From Methylococcus sp. EFPC2 (GTDB lineage Bacteria; Pseudomonadota; Gammaproteobacteria; Methylococcales; Methylococcaceae): DNA of 64,000 bases. Position 1 is the first letter of the stretch; each line of letters begins with the position of its first letter. Positions 54,501 to 63,734 of the stretch are shown in pieces. The translations under genes and the position numbers were made by a program. The stretch spans positions 2,852,001 to 2,916,000 of the forward strand of contig NZ_CP070491.1 of NCBI RefSeq assembly GCF_016925495.1, in the 5' to 3' direction. The notes beneath the pieces were generated by a model, which ran no database searches, was not told where the DNA came from, and saw nothing but the letters and a program-made list of their open reading frames with translations.

Positions 54501-56509
54501 CCGCGAATCGGGGTAGGTTTGTCGGCTAACGTTAATGTTTCAATCCACTCCCGGCTTATTGGCCGGGAGATACTATTGCTACCGCACAGACCGAGGAGGA
54601 CGACCAGAAGTTTCAATCCACTCCCGGCTTATTGGCCGGGAGATACACGACATGAAAGCCCTTGATCGTGCCAAAATCAAAGTTTCAATCCACTCCCGGC
54701 TTATTGGCCGGGAGATACAGACCGAGACCCACAACGATGGCGGTCAGGCTGATGTTTCAATCCACTCCCGGCTTATTGGCCGGGAGATACGCCTTTAAAA
54801 AGGCTATTGATCATATAGGGTAAAGTTTCAATCCACTCCCGGCTTATTGGCCGGGAGATACCAAATTTAAAATTTTCATAATTGGATTTGCATGGGTTTC
54901 AATCCACTCCCGGCTTATTGGCCGGGAGATACGGTCGAACTCGCCCAGATCGTGCAGGGCGATCATGTTTCAATCCACTCCCGGCTTATTGGCCGGGAGA
55001 TACTGCTCCAGGCTGTGCCGTTGAAACGGTATGTCACATTTGTTTCAATCCACTCCCGGCTTATTGGCCGGGAGATACGACTGGCCAGAGGGGCACTCTT
55101 GAGGACCGAGACGTTTCAATCCACTCCCGGCTTATTGGCCGGGAGATACCCGGAAAGGCCAAGCATGAGCATGGCAGTAATGAGGTTTCAATCCACTCCC
55201 GGCTTATTGGCCGGGAGATACGAGATTGTAGTCGTCGCCCGAGGCCGTGGCGGTGTTTCAATCCACTCCCGGCTTATTGGCCGGGAGATACAAACAAGAT
55301 GACCCAGAAAGCGTACCGCCATAAGGTTTCAATCCACTCCCGGCTTATTGGCCGGGAGATACGTCGAGCTCACGTTTAGCTCGGAGCTGCCCTACGGTTT
55401 CAATCCACTCCCGGCTTATTGGCCGGGAGATACACAGATACTGAAAGAGAAACTGAGGGACCGCGAAGAGTTTCAATCCACTCCCGGCTTATTGGCCGGG
55501 AGATACCGCCCAGGTCCGAATAGTCGGCTCGTTTTTCGTTGTTTCAATCCACTCCCGGCTTATTGGCCGGGAGATACATATATCGGCGTCACCAAGCCCA
55601 ATAGAATGCAGGTTTCAATCCACTCCCGGCTTATTGGCCGGGAGATACACACCTGCATCCTCACCGGCGCGCCGGACAGTCTGTTTCAATCCACTCCCGG
55701 CTTATTGGCCGGGAGATACCTTGATGGACACATCGCCGCTTTCGAGAATGTCCTGGTTTCAATCCACTCCCGGCTTATTGGCCGGGAGATACATACTCGC
55801 GAAAGAACTTCGGCCTGATTTCGCAGTTTCAATCCACTCCCGGCTTATTGGCCGGGAGATACTATTGAAGATGCTTTCCCTGACATCTTATTTCCGGAGT
55901 TTCAATCCACTCCCGGCTTATTGGCCGGGAGATACAAGCTTTAGGATCGGCGAGATAAACGGCAGGGAAAGTTTCAATCCACTCCCGGCTTATTGGCCGG
56001 GAGATACCCAAGGAAATGGTTTTTCATTTCCCGTAACGATGTTTCAATCCACTCCCGGCTTATTGGCCGGGAGATACGAAACCTGCTGAAAGAATTGGAA
56101 AACAGTATCCATGTTTCAATCCACTCCCGGCTTATTGGCCGGGAGATACTAACTGGCCCGCATGTCGACTAGCTCGGCGCCCAGGTTTCAATCCACTCCC
56201 GGCTTATTGGCCGGGAGATACTGCCTGCGGGGCATGAGAAAGCCATGTCTCTAAAGTTTCAATCCACTCCCGGCTTATTGGCCGGGAGATACGCGGAACC
56301 GATGCTGAATATGCGCCTGCCGCCAGCGTTTCAATCCACTCCCGGCTTATTGGCCGGGAGATACAACACCAAGCTCCCGCAGTGGCTGCGGGACTGGTTG
56401 TTTCAATCCACTCCCGGCTTATTGGCCGGGAGATACAAGGGGAGATGTTGCCATGTTGTTTCGCTCCTATAAGTTTCAATCCACTCCCGGCTTATTGGCC
56501 GGGAGATAC
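48598..56509 (-). CRISPR. Type I-C CRISPR array, 111 repeats / 110 spacers
   Basis: By hand count the array has 111 repeats of 37 bp with 110 spacers of 33-38 bp. In canonical orientation (minus strand) the repeat begins GTATCTCCCGGCC, has the stem CTCCCGGC/GCCGGGAG and ends GTGGATTGAAAC, the normal 3' handle of type I repeats. All repeats I read are identical except the outermost one at 48598-48634, which has two changes (plus strand GTGTC for GTTTC and ACCCC for ACTCC). A decayed outer repeat and the cas genes at the other side show that the leader is at the right and transcription runs leftward. Reading frames through the array are artefacts of the 72-bp periodicity. Confidence 0.99.
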
Positions 56510-56690
56510 GGCATCGCCGCAATACGATGATACGAAAGGTTTTTTCACGAGAAAAGCGCGAGTGTTCGGCCGAGTCTGGCCAAAGTTAGAAGGAGAGCAA
56601 GTCGGCACTCGTCTATCGCCTATGGTTTTCAACAGGTTGCCGCTCGCGCGAAAGGGCGGGGAAATTGGCATCGCTAGGGGTTCGCGCGAT
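56510..56690 (-). promoter_or_regulatory. CRISPR leader
   Basis: The 181 bp between cas2 and the first, newest repeat contain no gene. Their position next to cas2 at the undecayed end of the array makes this the leader, with the array promoter and the integration site for new spacers. I cannot name -35/-10 boxes with certainty. Confidence 0.75.
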
Positions 56691-56981
56691 TCAAACGATG
56701 AGGGTGTCTTCGAAATCGACGGCCTTGAATTTGCCGAACTCCATGAGATTTTTGCTCAAGGGTTCGGTGATGCGGTAGAAGCGCAGACTGTCTTCCGCTT
56801 CGTCGATGATGTCCAGCAACTCGGCCTTCAACGTTTCCATCTGTGCGAGGTTGACCTTGCATTCGAATACCGATTTCTGCACCCGCTGGCCGTAATTCAG
56901 ACACACTTTGGCGACCCGGCGCAGGCGCCGGCGACCTTCGCTGGTTTCCGTGGAGACATCGTAAGAGACCAGTATCAACAT
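56691..56981 (-). CDS. cas2: CRISPR-associated endonuclease Cas2
   Basis: 96 residues. It begins [23 protein letters not shown], with the metal-binding Asp8 of the ferredoxin-like fold, followed by [15 protein letters not shown], a typical Cas2 block. As a dimer it bridges two Cas1 dimers and measures the prespacer. The last gene of the operon, next to the leader, and 113 bp after cas1; a short palindrome lies in that gap. Confidence 0.96.
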   Translation of the reverse strand: MLILVSYDVSTETSEGRRRLRRVAKVCLNYGQRVQKSVFECKVNLAQMETLKAELLDIIDEAEDSLRFYRITEPLSKNLMEFGKFKAVDFEDTLIV

Positions 56982-57058
56982 CTCGCCCTCTTTAAAAGGT
57001 AACTCTAAATAAGCCGACTTCGGCGCAACATTGTCCTGACGAACAACAAATTGATTCG

Positions 57059-57077
57059 CCCTCTCCCAAAGAGAGGG
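57059..57077. repeat. Short REP unit between cas1 and cas2
   Basis: CCCTCTCCCAAAGAGAGGG is a near copy of the hairpin unit at 37471-37491. It lies in the only sizeable gap of the adaptation genes, so it may lower cas2 transcription or be simply tolerated there. Confidence 0.55.
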
Positions 57078-57094
57078 ATCAATCAGGGCTTCCT

Positions 57095-58129
57095 TCAGCG
57101 GTGCAAATAGGGCACGTAGTGCGCCACGTCCTGCCGCAGATAGCGGGCCAACAAGCGCGCCTGTCCATGCGGAAGCAAGCCGACCGGCACGCTCTGCTTC
57201 AAGACGGGATGGGTGATTTCTTCCTGCTTGCGCGTTTGATAAGCGGCGATGACCGTCTTGCGCCCCTTGTCGTTGAGCAGCACCGCGCCGCCCTCGCGCT
57301 CGTCGAAATCACCGGCCGACAACTGGCCGCGGTTGATGAGCGTGAGAGCCAGACGATCCGCCACGGGTGCGCGAAACTCTTCCAGCAAATCGAGCGCGAG
57401 CGCCGGACGGCCGGGCCTAACGGCATGCAGAAAACCCAGTTGCGGGTCGAGCCCGACGGTTTCCAAAGCCGCCCGGCAATCGCTCAGCACCAGCGCATAG
57501 AGGAATGAAATCAGCGCGTTGAAGCGGTCGCGCGGCGGGCGCCGGTTGCGGTTATCGAACGGGAAATCGGCGCGCGCCTGCGGCTTCATGACCCGCGGCA
57601 GACTCTCGAAATACAGCCGGGCGGAATCGCCCTCCAGCCCGCGCAAAGTGTCCAAATCACCCGCCAAAGGCAGCTTGCGCACCTGATTGCCGATCAGCTT
57701 GGCGGTGCGGACCAAGACTTCCTTATCCCCCGCATCGTCGGTTTCGCGCGCCCCACGCATCAACACCTGCCGGCTGTTGCGCAGCTTGCCGGCCAGCACC
57801 GCACGGGCGATGGACAAGGTTTGCGCACCGTCTTCGGCGGCACGGAACTGAGCTTGGCGCAGCAGGATATTGCCGCTGACCGGCCCTTCCAGCCGCGCAC
57901 TGAACTTGCCCGAACGGTTGAGCCACACCACCGAGCGGCCATCCTGCGCGCAACGCCCCAGTAGCGCCGGACTGAGCATAACGTGATCGAACAGCACGAA
58001 GGCGGACAGATGATGCAGCGGCACCTGCAGGCGTTTTTCGTCTTCGATCATCACGCACACCGTTTCGCCCTCCAGACGCAAATAGGCGTCGGGCGTGGTG
58101 ACGTAGAGAGTGTTTCGCAGAATGGTCAT
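57095..58129 (-). CDS. cas1: CRISPR-associated endonuclease Cas1 (type I-C)
   Basis: 344 residues from the ATG at 58129, which overlaps the cas4 stop by ATGA. Catalytic metal residues are in place: Glu166 ([14 protein letters not shown]), His235 ([12 protein letters not shown]) and Glu250 ([10 protein letters not shown]). N-terminal beta domain: [20 protein letters not shown]. It integrates prespacers at the leader end of the array. All parts look intact, so adaptation should be possible. Confidence 0.97.
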   Translation of the reverse strand: MTILRNTLYVTTPDAYLRLEGETVCVMIEDEKRLQVPLHHLSAFVLFDHVMLSPALLGRCAQDGRSVVWLNRSGKFSARLEGPVSGNILLRQAQFRAAEDGAQTLSIARAVLAGKLRNSRQVLMRGARETDDAGDKEVLVRTAKLIGNQVRKLPLAGDLDTLRGLEGDSARLYFESLPRVMKPQARADFPFDNRNRRPPRDRFNALISFLYALVLSDCRAALETVGLDPQLGFLHAVRPGRPALALDLLEEFRAPVADRLALTLINRGQLSAGDFDEREGGAVLLNDKGRKTVIAAYQTRKQEEITHPVLKQSVPVGLLPHGQARLLARYLRQDVAHYVPYLHR

Positions 58130-58782
58130 GGAAGATCTTCTTCCGGTTCGAATAGTGTTTCGGCCAGCCGATTCAAGGTTTGCCCCGCTCCGGTCAACTC
58201 GGGCTCGCAGACGGTATGCAGCGAGCATTCGCCGCATCGGCGCGCCTCCTGCCCCACCAGAGCTGGAGGCAGTCTGCCCCCGCTCAGAAGCGCGCGTACG
58301 CTATTGGCGGCATCATGCACTGCCTGTTTCAAGTCTTCGGTAATCGCCACTTCACGGCGCCGCTTCGACTGCTGGTGGAAAATGGCTCCGCGCGTCACCG
58401 GTTTGCCGGTCATTTCTTCCAGACACAAGGCTTGTGCGGCAAGCTGCAAGTCGTCGTTGTCCCACTGCTTGCGCTTGCCGTGCTTGTACTCCACCGGGTA
58501 AATCGTGCCGTCGGCATGAAACTCGACGACGTCGCAACGGCCGCTCAAACCCAAGGCATCGGACCAAACCGGCAAGGCATATTCCACACGAACTGCGCCC
58601 TGCCCCCGGCTTTCGCTCTCGTCCACCCGCTCATGCTCCAACGTCCCCTTGACGGTATGAACGTTGTCGCGAAACTCGCCTTCGGCATGTATCAGATAGC
58701 AACGGCGCGGGCAGTAGGCGTATTGGTTTAGGGCAGAAAGTGGGATTTGCAGTACGTCATCCATGGGCCGGCGAGTTGTCAT
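58126..58782 (-). CDS. cas4: CRISPR-associated exonuclease Cas4 (type I-C)
   Basis: 218 residues from the ATG at 58782, or 212 from the ATG at 58764 (MDDVLQIPLSALNQ), which looks more like the usual family start. Iron-sulfur cysteines: YAYCPRRC near the N-terminus and CGECSLHTVC near the C-terminus. RecB-nuclease residues: GRCDVVEF, YPVEYKHGK and QLAAQALCLEE. It trims prespacers so that the PAM end is oriented. The first ATG overlaps the HicA stop by four bases, so the toxin gene and cas4 are read as one unit. Confidence 0.96.
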   Translation of the reverse strand: MTTRRPMDDVLQIPLSALNQYAYCPRRCYLIHAEGEFRDNVHTVKGTLEHERVDESESRGQGAVRVEYALPVWSDALGLSGRCDVVEFHADGTIYPVEYKHGKRKQWDNDDLQLAAQALCLEEMTGKPVTRGAIFHQQSKRRREVAITEDLKQAVHDAANSVRALLSGGRLPPALVGQEARRCGECSLHTVCEPELTGAGQTLNRLAETLFEPEEDLP

Positions 58783-59024
58783 CCAAGTAGCTTGTCGATC
58801 AGTTCGTCACGGCTAATTTTCTGGTGGCGCAAGACGTCCACGAGGATGTCAGCCAATGTGCCGATGCGTAATAACTCGTGGTGGGGCACGGTGGCGTGGT
58901 GCGGCACCGGAGTTCCGCAACTGAAGCGGATATGACTTCCTGTCTGCCGAGTTACCCGATCGCCGACCCGCTCCAGTGCCGCGATGAGTTCTCTCCCGGT
59001 GAGATTGCGCGGCAGCCTTGTCAT
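58779..59024 (-). CDS. hicA: HicA-family toxin inside the cas operon
   Basis: 81 residues. The HicA mRNA interferase fold shows ELIAALERVGDRVTRQTGSHIRF with the catalytic His31, then VPHHATVPHHELLRIGTLADILVDVL. In this family the His of GSH cleaves mRNA in or out of ribosomes. Its start overlaps the stop of the HicB-like gene by ATGA, and its stop overlaps the cas4 start in the same way. Such placement within a I-C operon, between cas7 and cas4, is not part of the standard set. Confidence 0.9.
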   Translation of the reverse strand: MTRLPRNLTGRELIAALERVGDRVTRQTGSHIRFSCGTPVPHHATVPHHELLRIGTLADILVDVLRHQKISRDELIDKLLG

Positions 59025-59227
59025 GCCGCGATAACCTCTTCGCGGGTGAAATGCAGCTGAATAAGCCGTGGCGCTTCGCCCTCGTCAAAATGGCAATGCA
59101 CTGCATCACGCACCTGCTGCTGTAACGCCTTTACCAACGCCGCCTCAGTGAAGATGGATTGTTCTACGGCACGGGCGAGAAAACCACCCTCGACCGACTC
59201 TTCTACGATAAAGTGGATTTCGCTCAT
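59021..59227 (-). CDS. HicB-like antitoxin inside the cas operon
   Basis: 68 residues from the ATG at 59227. The sequence IHFIVEESVEGGFLARAVEQSIFTEA is the HicB core, followed by LVKALQQQVRDAVHCHFDEGE and PRLIQLHFTREEVIAA. Relatives are often mislabelled as 2-oxoisovalerate dehydrogenase subunits but occur next to HicA. The DNA-binding C-terminal domain of longer HicB proteins is missing, so it should neutralise HicA but may not repress its own promoter. It has no strong ribosome binding site. The MITE lies 39 bp upstream. Confidence 0.85.
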   Translation of the reverse strand: MSEIHFIVEESVEGGFLARAVEQSIFTEAALVKALQQQVRDAVHCHFDEGEAPRLIQLHFTREEVIAA

Positions 59228-59265
59228 AGTTTTGAACCTGGACTGACAATCGGGGGGATTACGCC

Positions 59266-59381
59266 GTAATGCCGTTAAGTTAACCCGTTCGCCGAGCTGA
59301 GTCGAAGCGAGCGGCGCGCGCGGTCGGCTGGCTTCGGCTCCGCTCAGCCAGCAGGAACAATTCTTAACTAAACGGCATTGG
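59266..59381. mobile_element. MITE-like element 2, inside the cas operon
   Basis: TIRs AATGCCGTTAAGTTAA (59268-59283) and, inward, AATGCCGTTTAGTTAA (59364-59379) match those of element 1 at 48324-48470. The inside differs: it carries a GTTCGCCGAGC...GAAGC palindrome typical of other interspersed repeats and CTGGCTTCGGCTCCGCTCAGCCAG. It lies between the small ORF/protease gene and the HicB-like gene. Confidence 0.75.
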
Positions 59382-59489
59382 GTTGCGCCGGGGAGGGTTA
59401 GAAGCCTTTGACGACGTCCGCCGCAAGACCGCCAAATCTGCATTTTCATGATCCTCTCCTCCGCCGAACAAGTGCCGTTGCTCGCTCAT
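59364..59489 (-). CDS. Small ORF ended by the MITE
   Basis: A 41-codon frame starts at an ATG that overlaps the aspartic protease stop by ATGA (59489). It reads MSEQRHLFGGGEDHENADLA and ends NPMPFS, where the last codons and stop come from the MITE terminal repeat. It may be the N-terminal stub of a longer gene cut by MITE insertion. No family is recognisable. A competing start with GGAGGAGAGG upstream lies at 59449 in another frame (MKMQIWRSCGGRRQRL). Confidence 0.3.
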   Translation of the reverse strand: MSEQRHLFGGGEDHENADLAVLRRTSSKASNPPRRNPMPFS

Positions 59490-59848
59490 TTCAGCGGTTT
59501 CGCCGCCATTCGCCTTAAACTACGTGATACTGGGTCAACACCGATGCCGGTATTTTCCAGCGCGACGACGCCAAGTATCGGTTCGCAGTCCTCCGGCCCG
59601 AATATGACCTGCGTAACCGTTTCCGCCCCCATGAAGTTGATCCTCGCAAAGCCATAGGGATATTCCACGACTTCGCCATTGGCGAGCTCGTAGACATCGC
59701 GTCCCTCTATCTCGACGCCTGCGGCCTTCAAGGCCGATGCCGGCGCCAGGCAATCGATGGCGCCCGTGTCGACGAGAAACTCGGCTTCGTAGGGTGGTTG
59801 AGTTTTCGACAGGTTGGTTACGGTGGTCGTGATGTGGGTTAGGCCCAT
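59486..59848 (-). CDS. Clan AA (retropepsin-like) aspartic protease in the cas operon
   Basis: 120 residues. One catalytic loop, EFLVDTGAIDCLAP (Asp27-Thr28-Gly29), sits in a single-domain, retropepsin-sized protein, which must dimerise to make an active site. The end ILGVVALENTGIGVDPVSRSLRRM matches the AF_0612-type clan AA group. It begins 19 bp after cas7 with CGGAG upstream, so it is in the cas transcript. No transmembrane helix or signal. It is not a known Cas protein; targets are unknown. The group is often found near toxin-antitoxin genes, which would fit HicBA. Confidence 0.87.
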   Translation of the reverse strand: MGLTHITTTVTNLSKTQPPYEAEFLVDTGAIDCLAPASALKAAGVEIEGRDVYELANGEVVEYPYGFARINFMGAETVTQVIFGPEDCEPILGVVALENTGIGVDPVSRSLRRMAAKPLK

Positions 59849-59867
59849 GGGGATACTCCGGACTCAG

Positions 59868-60860
59868 TCAGGATGGAATTTCCATCAGCTTGTTATCGTT
59901 CCATGCCCAAAGTTCGACGCCAGTCGGTAGCCGCTCGGGAAAGGTCTTAACCTCATAATGACCGAAACTACGGGGTGGCGATTCCAGTTTGTGAATTTCA
60001 ACGATCGCTTGTGCCTTGTCGTCTGCGCCTACGGTGTAATCGAGCAAGCGATGTGCGGGGGCGCAACCGAGTTTGGCCTGGCGCTGGAGTTGCTCCGGGT
60101 TGGCATTGTCGGTCCCGACATGCTTGAAGACATACAGCCCCCGGCAGGACATGAAGCCTTTACTGGCGGAGCGGTCGTGGTCATACATATTGGCCAAGGC
60201 TTCCCAGAATAGAGACAAGTCGTCGTCACCGAATCCCGTTTCCTGAGCCAGATTGGCGCTGATGAAACCTTTGGCGGCATAGAGGCCATAAGGAATCAGG
60301 TTCTTGCGACCCATGGTGCGGAGTTTGTCTTCAGGTTGGTCGTCTTCCCATTTCTGGAAATCCGCGGAGCTTTTGGCGCCTTTCACGTCTTCCGCTACCG
60401 CCATTCTGGTAATAGAAATATCCAGGGGTAATACCGGGTCTAGTGAGCGGGCAAAGGCGAATTGCACAGGTCCCCGCACTTGGCCCGCGTTGGGGCCGGT
60501 ACTCATGACAGCGCCAAAAGTCCGAACGTCAAAGAAGTTTTGGCACATCCATTCCCGCGCTGCGCGGACCTTGGATTTGGAGGCACCTTTTTCCGGCAAT
60601 CCCCCCGTTTCTTCGTGAGCACGAACAATTGGTCGATTCAAATTGCTGGCGTGCTCGACGAAGATCGCATTCGGCATCTGATTACCACGAGCAATCTGTA
60701 CGTAATTTCTCACCCGTCGCTTTAGCGCTACGTCCGATACCAAGCCGTGCATGTCTTCGGGATCAATACGCGGCGCGTTGCCTGCGTCCGGATCACCGTT
60801 GGGGTTGCCGTTTTCGCAGTCGAACAGGAATAGGAATTCGTAGCGGTTTTCTATGGCCAT
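59868..60860 (-). CDS. cas7: Type I-C Cascade backbone Cas7 (Csd2)
   Basis: 330 residues. N-terminus [50 protein letters not shown] (over residues 5-54) is the family signature. Further blocks: [35 protein letters not shown] and [27 protein letters not shown]. Seven or so copies line the crRNA. 18 bp separate it from cas8c upstream. The gene is intact. Confidence 0.97.
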   Translation of the reverse strand: MAIENRYEFLFLFDCENGNPNGDPDAGNAPRIDPEDMHGLVSDVALKRRVRNYVQIARGNQMPNAIFVEHASNLNRPIVRAHEETGGLPEKGASKSKVRAAREWMCQNFFDVRTFGAVMSTGPNAGQVRGPVQFAFARSLDPVLPLDISITRMAVAEDVKGAKSSADFQKWEDDQPEDKLRTMGRKNLIPYGLYAAKGFISANLAQETGFGDDDLSLFWEALANMYDHDRSASKGFMSCRGLYVFKHVGTDNANPEQLQRQAKLGCAPAHRLLDYTVGADDKAQAIVEIHKLESPPRSFGHYEVKTFPERLPTGVELWAWNDNKLMEIPS

Positions 60861-60878
60861 GTTGGGGGCTCCTTGCGG

Positions 60879-62615
60879 TTAAGAGTTTAAGGTGGCGGCG
60901 ACAGATTCGGTTGACGACTCAGGGCTCTTGTCTTTATTACCGGCGTTAAGCGCTGCGAGTTGCTGGTAATAACCGAGCGCAAACAAGCTTTGCTGCTCCA
61001 AAGTCAGCGTGCCGGGGATATCGGTCAGTGCCGCCATAACGTTGGCAATTTGGTTTTCGTACCAATACGCCAAACCTCCTTCCAGCTTGTTCAGATGGTT
61101 TTTGGCATTGGCCACCAGCCGACCGATGACGAGTCCCGGTGTCTGGCTGGCGGCGGTGTAGTAACGCTGCACCACGCCGGCACCTACGTCGCCTAGGGCG
61201 GCACGCTGCAGCCTGGCCAACACGGCGAGCAGCCGTCCGCAGTGATAGGCGGGAGAAGGGTGTTCAGGGTTTACGTGTGGCTGCATATGCGAGTCTCCAT
61301 TTCTCAAGTGATAGGCTTTGATGAGCCCCATGCGGGCATGGGATGCGGGGTTGTCGTTGATTACGTCGATGCGGGCACGCAGCGTGGCCTGTGCGAGTGA
61401 GGAAAAAGGCAGGGAGCCGCCACCGATTGCGGCGCGCCAGAGCTGCTGAACCATGGGGGAAGGTAAGTCTTTCAAGTCGCGCACCAAGCTGCCGGCGACG
61501 GCCAGGAACTTGGGGCTGGACGCCAAACCTTTCCCGTCTCGGGCGACGACGGCCAGATGGCCGAACCAGCGTTCGGTGTTGGCGACGAGGGACTCGAACG
61601 AGCCCTGCATCACTTCCCGCACCATCACCCGTCCCGCGGCACCGGAAAGCAGCAAGGCGTAATAGCTGTTGCTGCTCAAATCCGGGTATTGCCCGCTACG
61701 TATGCCTTCCAACAACTTGCGGGCTTTCAGTTCGGCGCTGGCTTTGGCACCGCCACCATCGTCGGGCTCGATGAACATCGGCAACGGATCGTCTTCCGGC
61801 GGCACGCTCCGCTCGTACCAGTAAACCGAAATAACGTTCCCAAGCTTGACGCCTTTTTCGGCTATCAACCGATTGAGGGTTTCCGCGTAAGCGGTAGCGG
61901 TTTCTTCGGACATGGCGGCATTGGCAGCCTGCTCCAATCCGTAAGACTGAAACGCCTGTTTGTCGAAGCCGGCGATCACATCGCCAGTTCCTAGGCCGCC
62001 CACTCCGGCTAGGCCCTTAATTTTCGGATGAGTTGCCACGGGCTCGACGGCTGCGCCGGTGACCAGGCAGCGCATCTTGACGGCGGGTTTGGATTTCGGC
62101 GCTTTGAGTGTGGCGCGGAAGTCACGCCACCAATCGTGCCAGTCGGTTTGCTCCAGCGGGTTGAGGGAGTCTATTCGGAAGCAAGCCGAGTCCGTGGGTT
62201 TGGCTTTCAGCCGGGCCAGATCGGATCGGACTTGATCCATCGTGCCGCTGTCGGCCAACAACCTGACAACACTCTCCAGATACGGCGCGACATCCTTGGC
62301 CTGTTGCAACAATCCGACGAAATAGCCATGTTTGGCGCGAAATTTATCCTGGTCCTTCTGCTCCAGATCGTCTTTCCAATAAAGGGCGACAGTCGGTAGA
62401 CCGTCAACCAGGAAGTGCGCTCGTGGCGTATCGCCACCGACCAATTCCGGCTGGCTGAGGTTGGGGCTGCTATCAAAGGTCAGACCTTTTTCGTCGCCCA
62501 GCGGCACGACGCCGGTGTAGCGTCCTTCCGGGGTACAGGTAATGGCCCATTTGACCGTCTTGCGGGTGAAACCGGGTTCCGACACACCGGCTTGCTTCAG
62601 GATGGCGTCAAGCAT
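60879..62615 (-). CDS. cas8c: Type I-C large subunit Cas8c (Csd1)
   Basis: 578 residues. N-terminus MLDAILKQAGVSEPGFTRKTVKWAITCTPEGRYTGVVPLGDEKG across residues 1-46 matches Csd1. Other blocks: CLVTGAAVEPVATHPKIKGLAGVG, GFDKQAFQSYGLEQAANAAMSEETATAYAETLNRLI and the C-terminal helical region with HPSPAYHCGRLLAVLARLQRAALGDVGAGVVQRYYTAAS, where the hidden Cas11c start is normally found. It recognises the PAM. It overlaps the cas5c end by 8 bp. Confidence 0.97.
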   Translation of the reverse strand: MLDAILKQAGVSEPGFTRKTVKWAITCTPEGRYTGVVPLGDEKGLTFDSSPNLSQPELVGGDTPRAHFLVDGLPTVALYWKDDLEQKDQDKFRAKHGYFVGLLQQAKDVAPYLESVVRLLADSGTMDQVRSDLARLKAKPTDSACFRIDSLNPLEQTDWHDWWRDFRATLKAPKSKPAVKMRCLVTGAAVEPVATHPKIKGLAGVGGLGTGDVIAGFDKQAFQSYGLEQAANAAMSEETATAYAETLNRLIAEKGVKLGNVISVYWYERSVPPEDDPLPMFIEPDDGGGAKASAELKARKLLEGIRSGQYPDLSSNSYYALLLSGAAGRVMVREVMQGSFESLVANTERWFGHLAVVARDGKGLASSPKFLAVAGSLVRDLKDLPSPMVQQLWRAAIGGGSLPFSSLAQATLRARIDVINDNPASHARMGLIKAYHLRNGDSHMQPHVNPEHPSPAYHCGRLLAVLARLQRAALGDVGAGVVQRYYTAASQTPGLVIGRLVANAKNHLNKLEGGLAYWYENQIANVMAALTDIPGTLTLEQQSLFALGYYQQLAALNAGNKDKSPESSTESVAATLNS

Positions 62616-63348
62616 GGGCTTCTTCCTCCACCGCTTTCAAAACCGCAGGCTCGTCATAAGCCGGTACGTCCATGACACCTTTGCGTAGTTGAGCGTGAAA
62701 TACGCTGATACTGGGCTCTGCCTGATTGTCGTTGTCAGCACCGAGGTCGAATACGTCATAGAGCACGTAACCCAGATCGAGGCAGATATCGAAAGGCTCG
62801 GGATTCGGCTGCTCGGCTTCCACCAATGCAAAGTACGCAGGAAACTCCCGGCAACCGAAATACGGTTGCTGAAAACACTGGCCGTTGCGGGCACGGCGCT
62901 CGAACTGAGCATCGAAGCCGCGCACATCCTGACCTGTCGCCCGGAAGTGCAAATGGGCATGGAGCCGGTAGCGAACATTCTTCAATGCCATGGTTTGGCG
63001 CTGAGTGCGGCCTTTTTGGTCGGTCCCCAACTGGTCGCGGTCGCCGTCCGCCCACAAGGGTTCCGGCTCGGCCCGCCTTTCTCTCCAGCGCAGGATGGTG
63101 CTATCGCCCGGCGCCTTATCTTTCACCTCGTTACGGCGCAAGGCGATGTAGTTGGGTGGACTGAGCAGTTCGACCTTTTCCACCTGCCAGTAGAAGCCGT
63201 AGGACTTCTTCCAGTAGATTGCGTCGAAAATGCCTCGGGCGGCCGAAGGGGTGATGATGGGATAGCTGTAGCGCTCGACCTTCATCTCCGGCCGGGTGAA
63301 ACAAGCGAAATCGCCCCAGACGTCCAGACAGTGGGTTTTTCCTCGCAT
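62608..63348 (-). CDS. cas5c: Type I-C Cas5c (Cas5d) crRNA-processing subunit
   Basis: 246 residues from the ATG at 63348, chosen because TGGAG lies 6 bases upstream; an ATG at 63360 and a long upstream frame lack this. Family start: LDVWGDFACFTRPEMKVERYSYPIITPSAARGIFDAIYWK. The GDSTILRWRERRAEP and FQQPYFGCREFPAYFALVE blocks are also typical. In I-C this protein, not Cas6, cuts the precursor RNA near the GTGGATTGAAAC end. It should be second in the standard operon after cas3, but no cas3 precedes it here. Confidence 0.95.
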   Translation of the reverse strand: MRGKTHCLDVWGDFACFTRPEMKVERYSYPIITPSAARGIFDAIYWKKSYGFYWQVEKVELLSPPNYIALRRNEVKDKAPGDSTILRWRERRAEPEPLWADGDRDQLGTDQKGRTQRQTMALKNVRYRLHAHLHFRATGQDVRGFDAQFERRARNGQCFQQPYFGCREFPAYFALVEAEQPNPEPFDICLDLGYVLYDVFDLGADNDNQAEPSISVFHAQLRKGVMDVPAYDEPAVLKAVEEEAHA

Positions 63349-63698
63349 CACATTCTCCATTTTGCGTTGATGTGCGGATTTCGCAGGAACTAACTCATGG
63401 CCGGCTCCTGCGGCAAAATTCAGTTTCAATGGCGCAACAAATAGACTAAAGCGCAGGAGGCCAAGAGCAATGTGTAAAACCGACCGGGCGGCAAACGCAA
63501 CAACAACAGCCGAAGCTCTCGCAAGCTCTTCCAATGCATCTGGAGACCTTTCAACGTGACTGAAGACGTCAAGACTGTAGCGCCACAAAATTCAGTCGTC
63601 AATTTTTTTGTCTCTGAAGTTGTTCTTAAATTCCATTGCACCATGAAGTAAGATACGATTTGTAGCACTCCCTGATCAAGGCATTGTCACCAGGCTCT
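63349..63698. other. Region upstream of cas5c, promoter expected; no cas3
   Basis: 350 bases with no part of a cas3 (HD nuclease-helicase) on either strand. Frames here (for example minus 63426-63668) are hydrophobic and unlike known proteins. The stretch 63585-63660 is AT-rich (CAATTTTTTTGTCTC) and probably holds the cas operon promoter. Confidence 0.5.
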
Positions 63699-63734
63699 GT
63701 ACCTTGATTAACCCATTAGGGAGTGGATTGAAAC
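63699..63734 (+). repeat. Solo degenerate CRISPR repeat (opposite strand to the array)
   Basis: The last 16 bases, GGGAGTGGATTGAAAC, equal the 3' end of the canonical array repeat, and 36 bases upstream it starts GTACCT against GTATCT in the repeat. The middle has lost the CTCCCGGC stem half and reads TTGATTAACCCATTA. It is in canonical orientation on the plus strand, whereas the array is canonical on minus. No second repeat follows within 100 bp. Such single degenerate repeats upstream of cas genes are the hallmark of CreR/CreA-type RNAs, but decay of an old array would also explain it. Confidence 0.7.

Noticed and set aside
48510-56479. Many long open frames through the CRISPR array on both strands
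   Set aside because: They are translations of the 37-bp repeat (recurring FQSTPGLLAGRY, FNPLPAYWPGDT, SIHSRLIGREI) and not genes.
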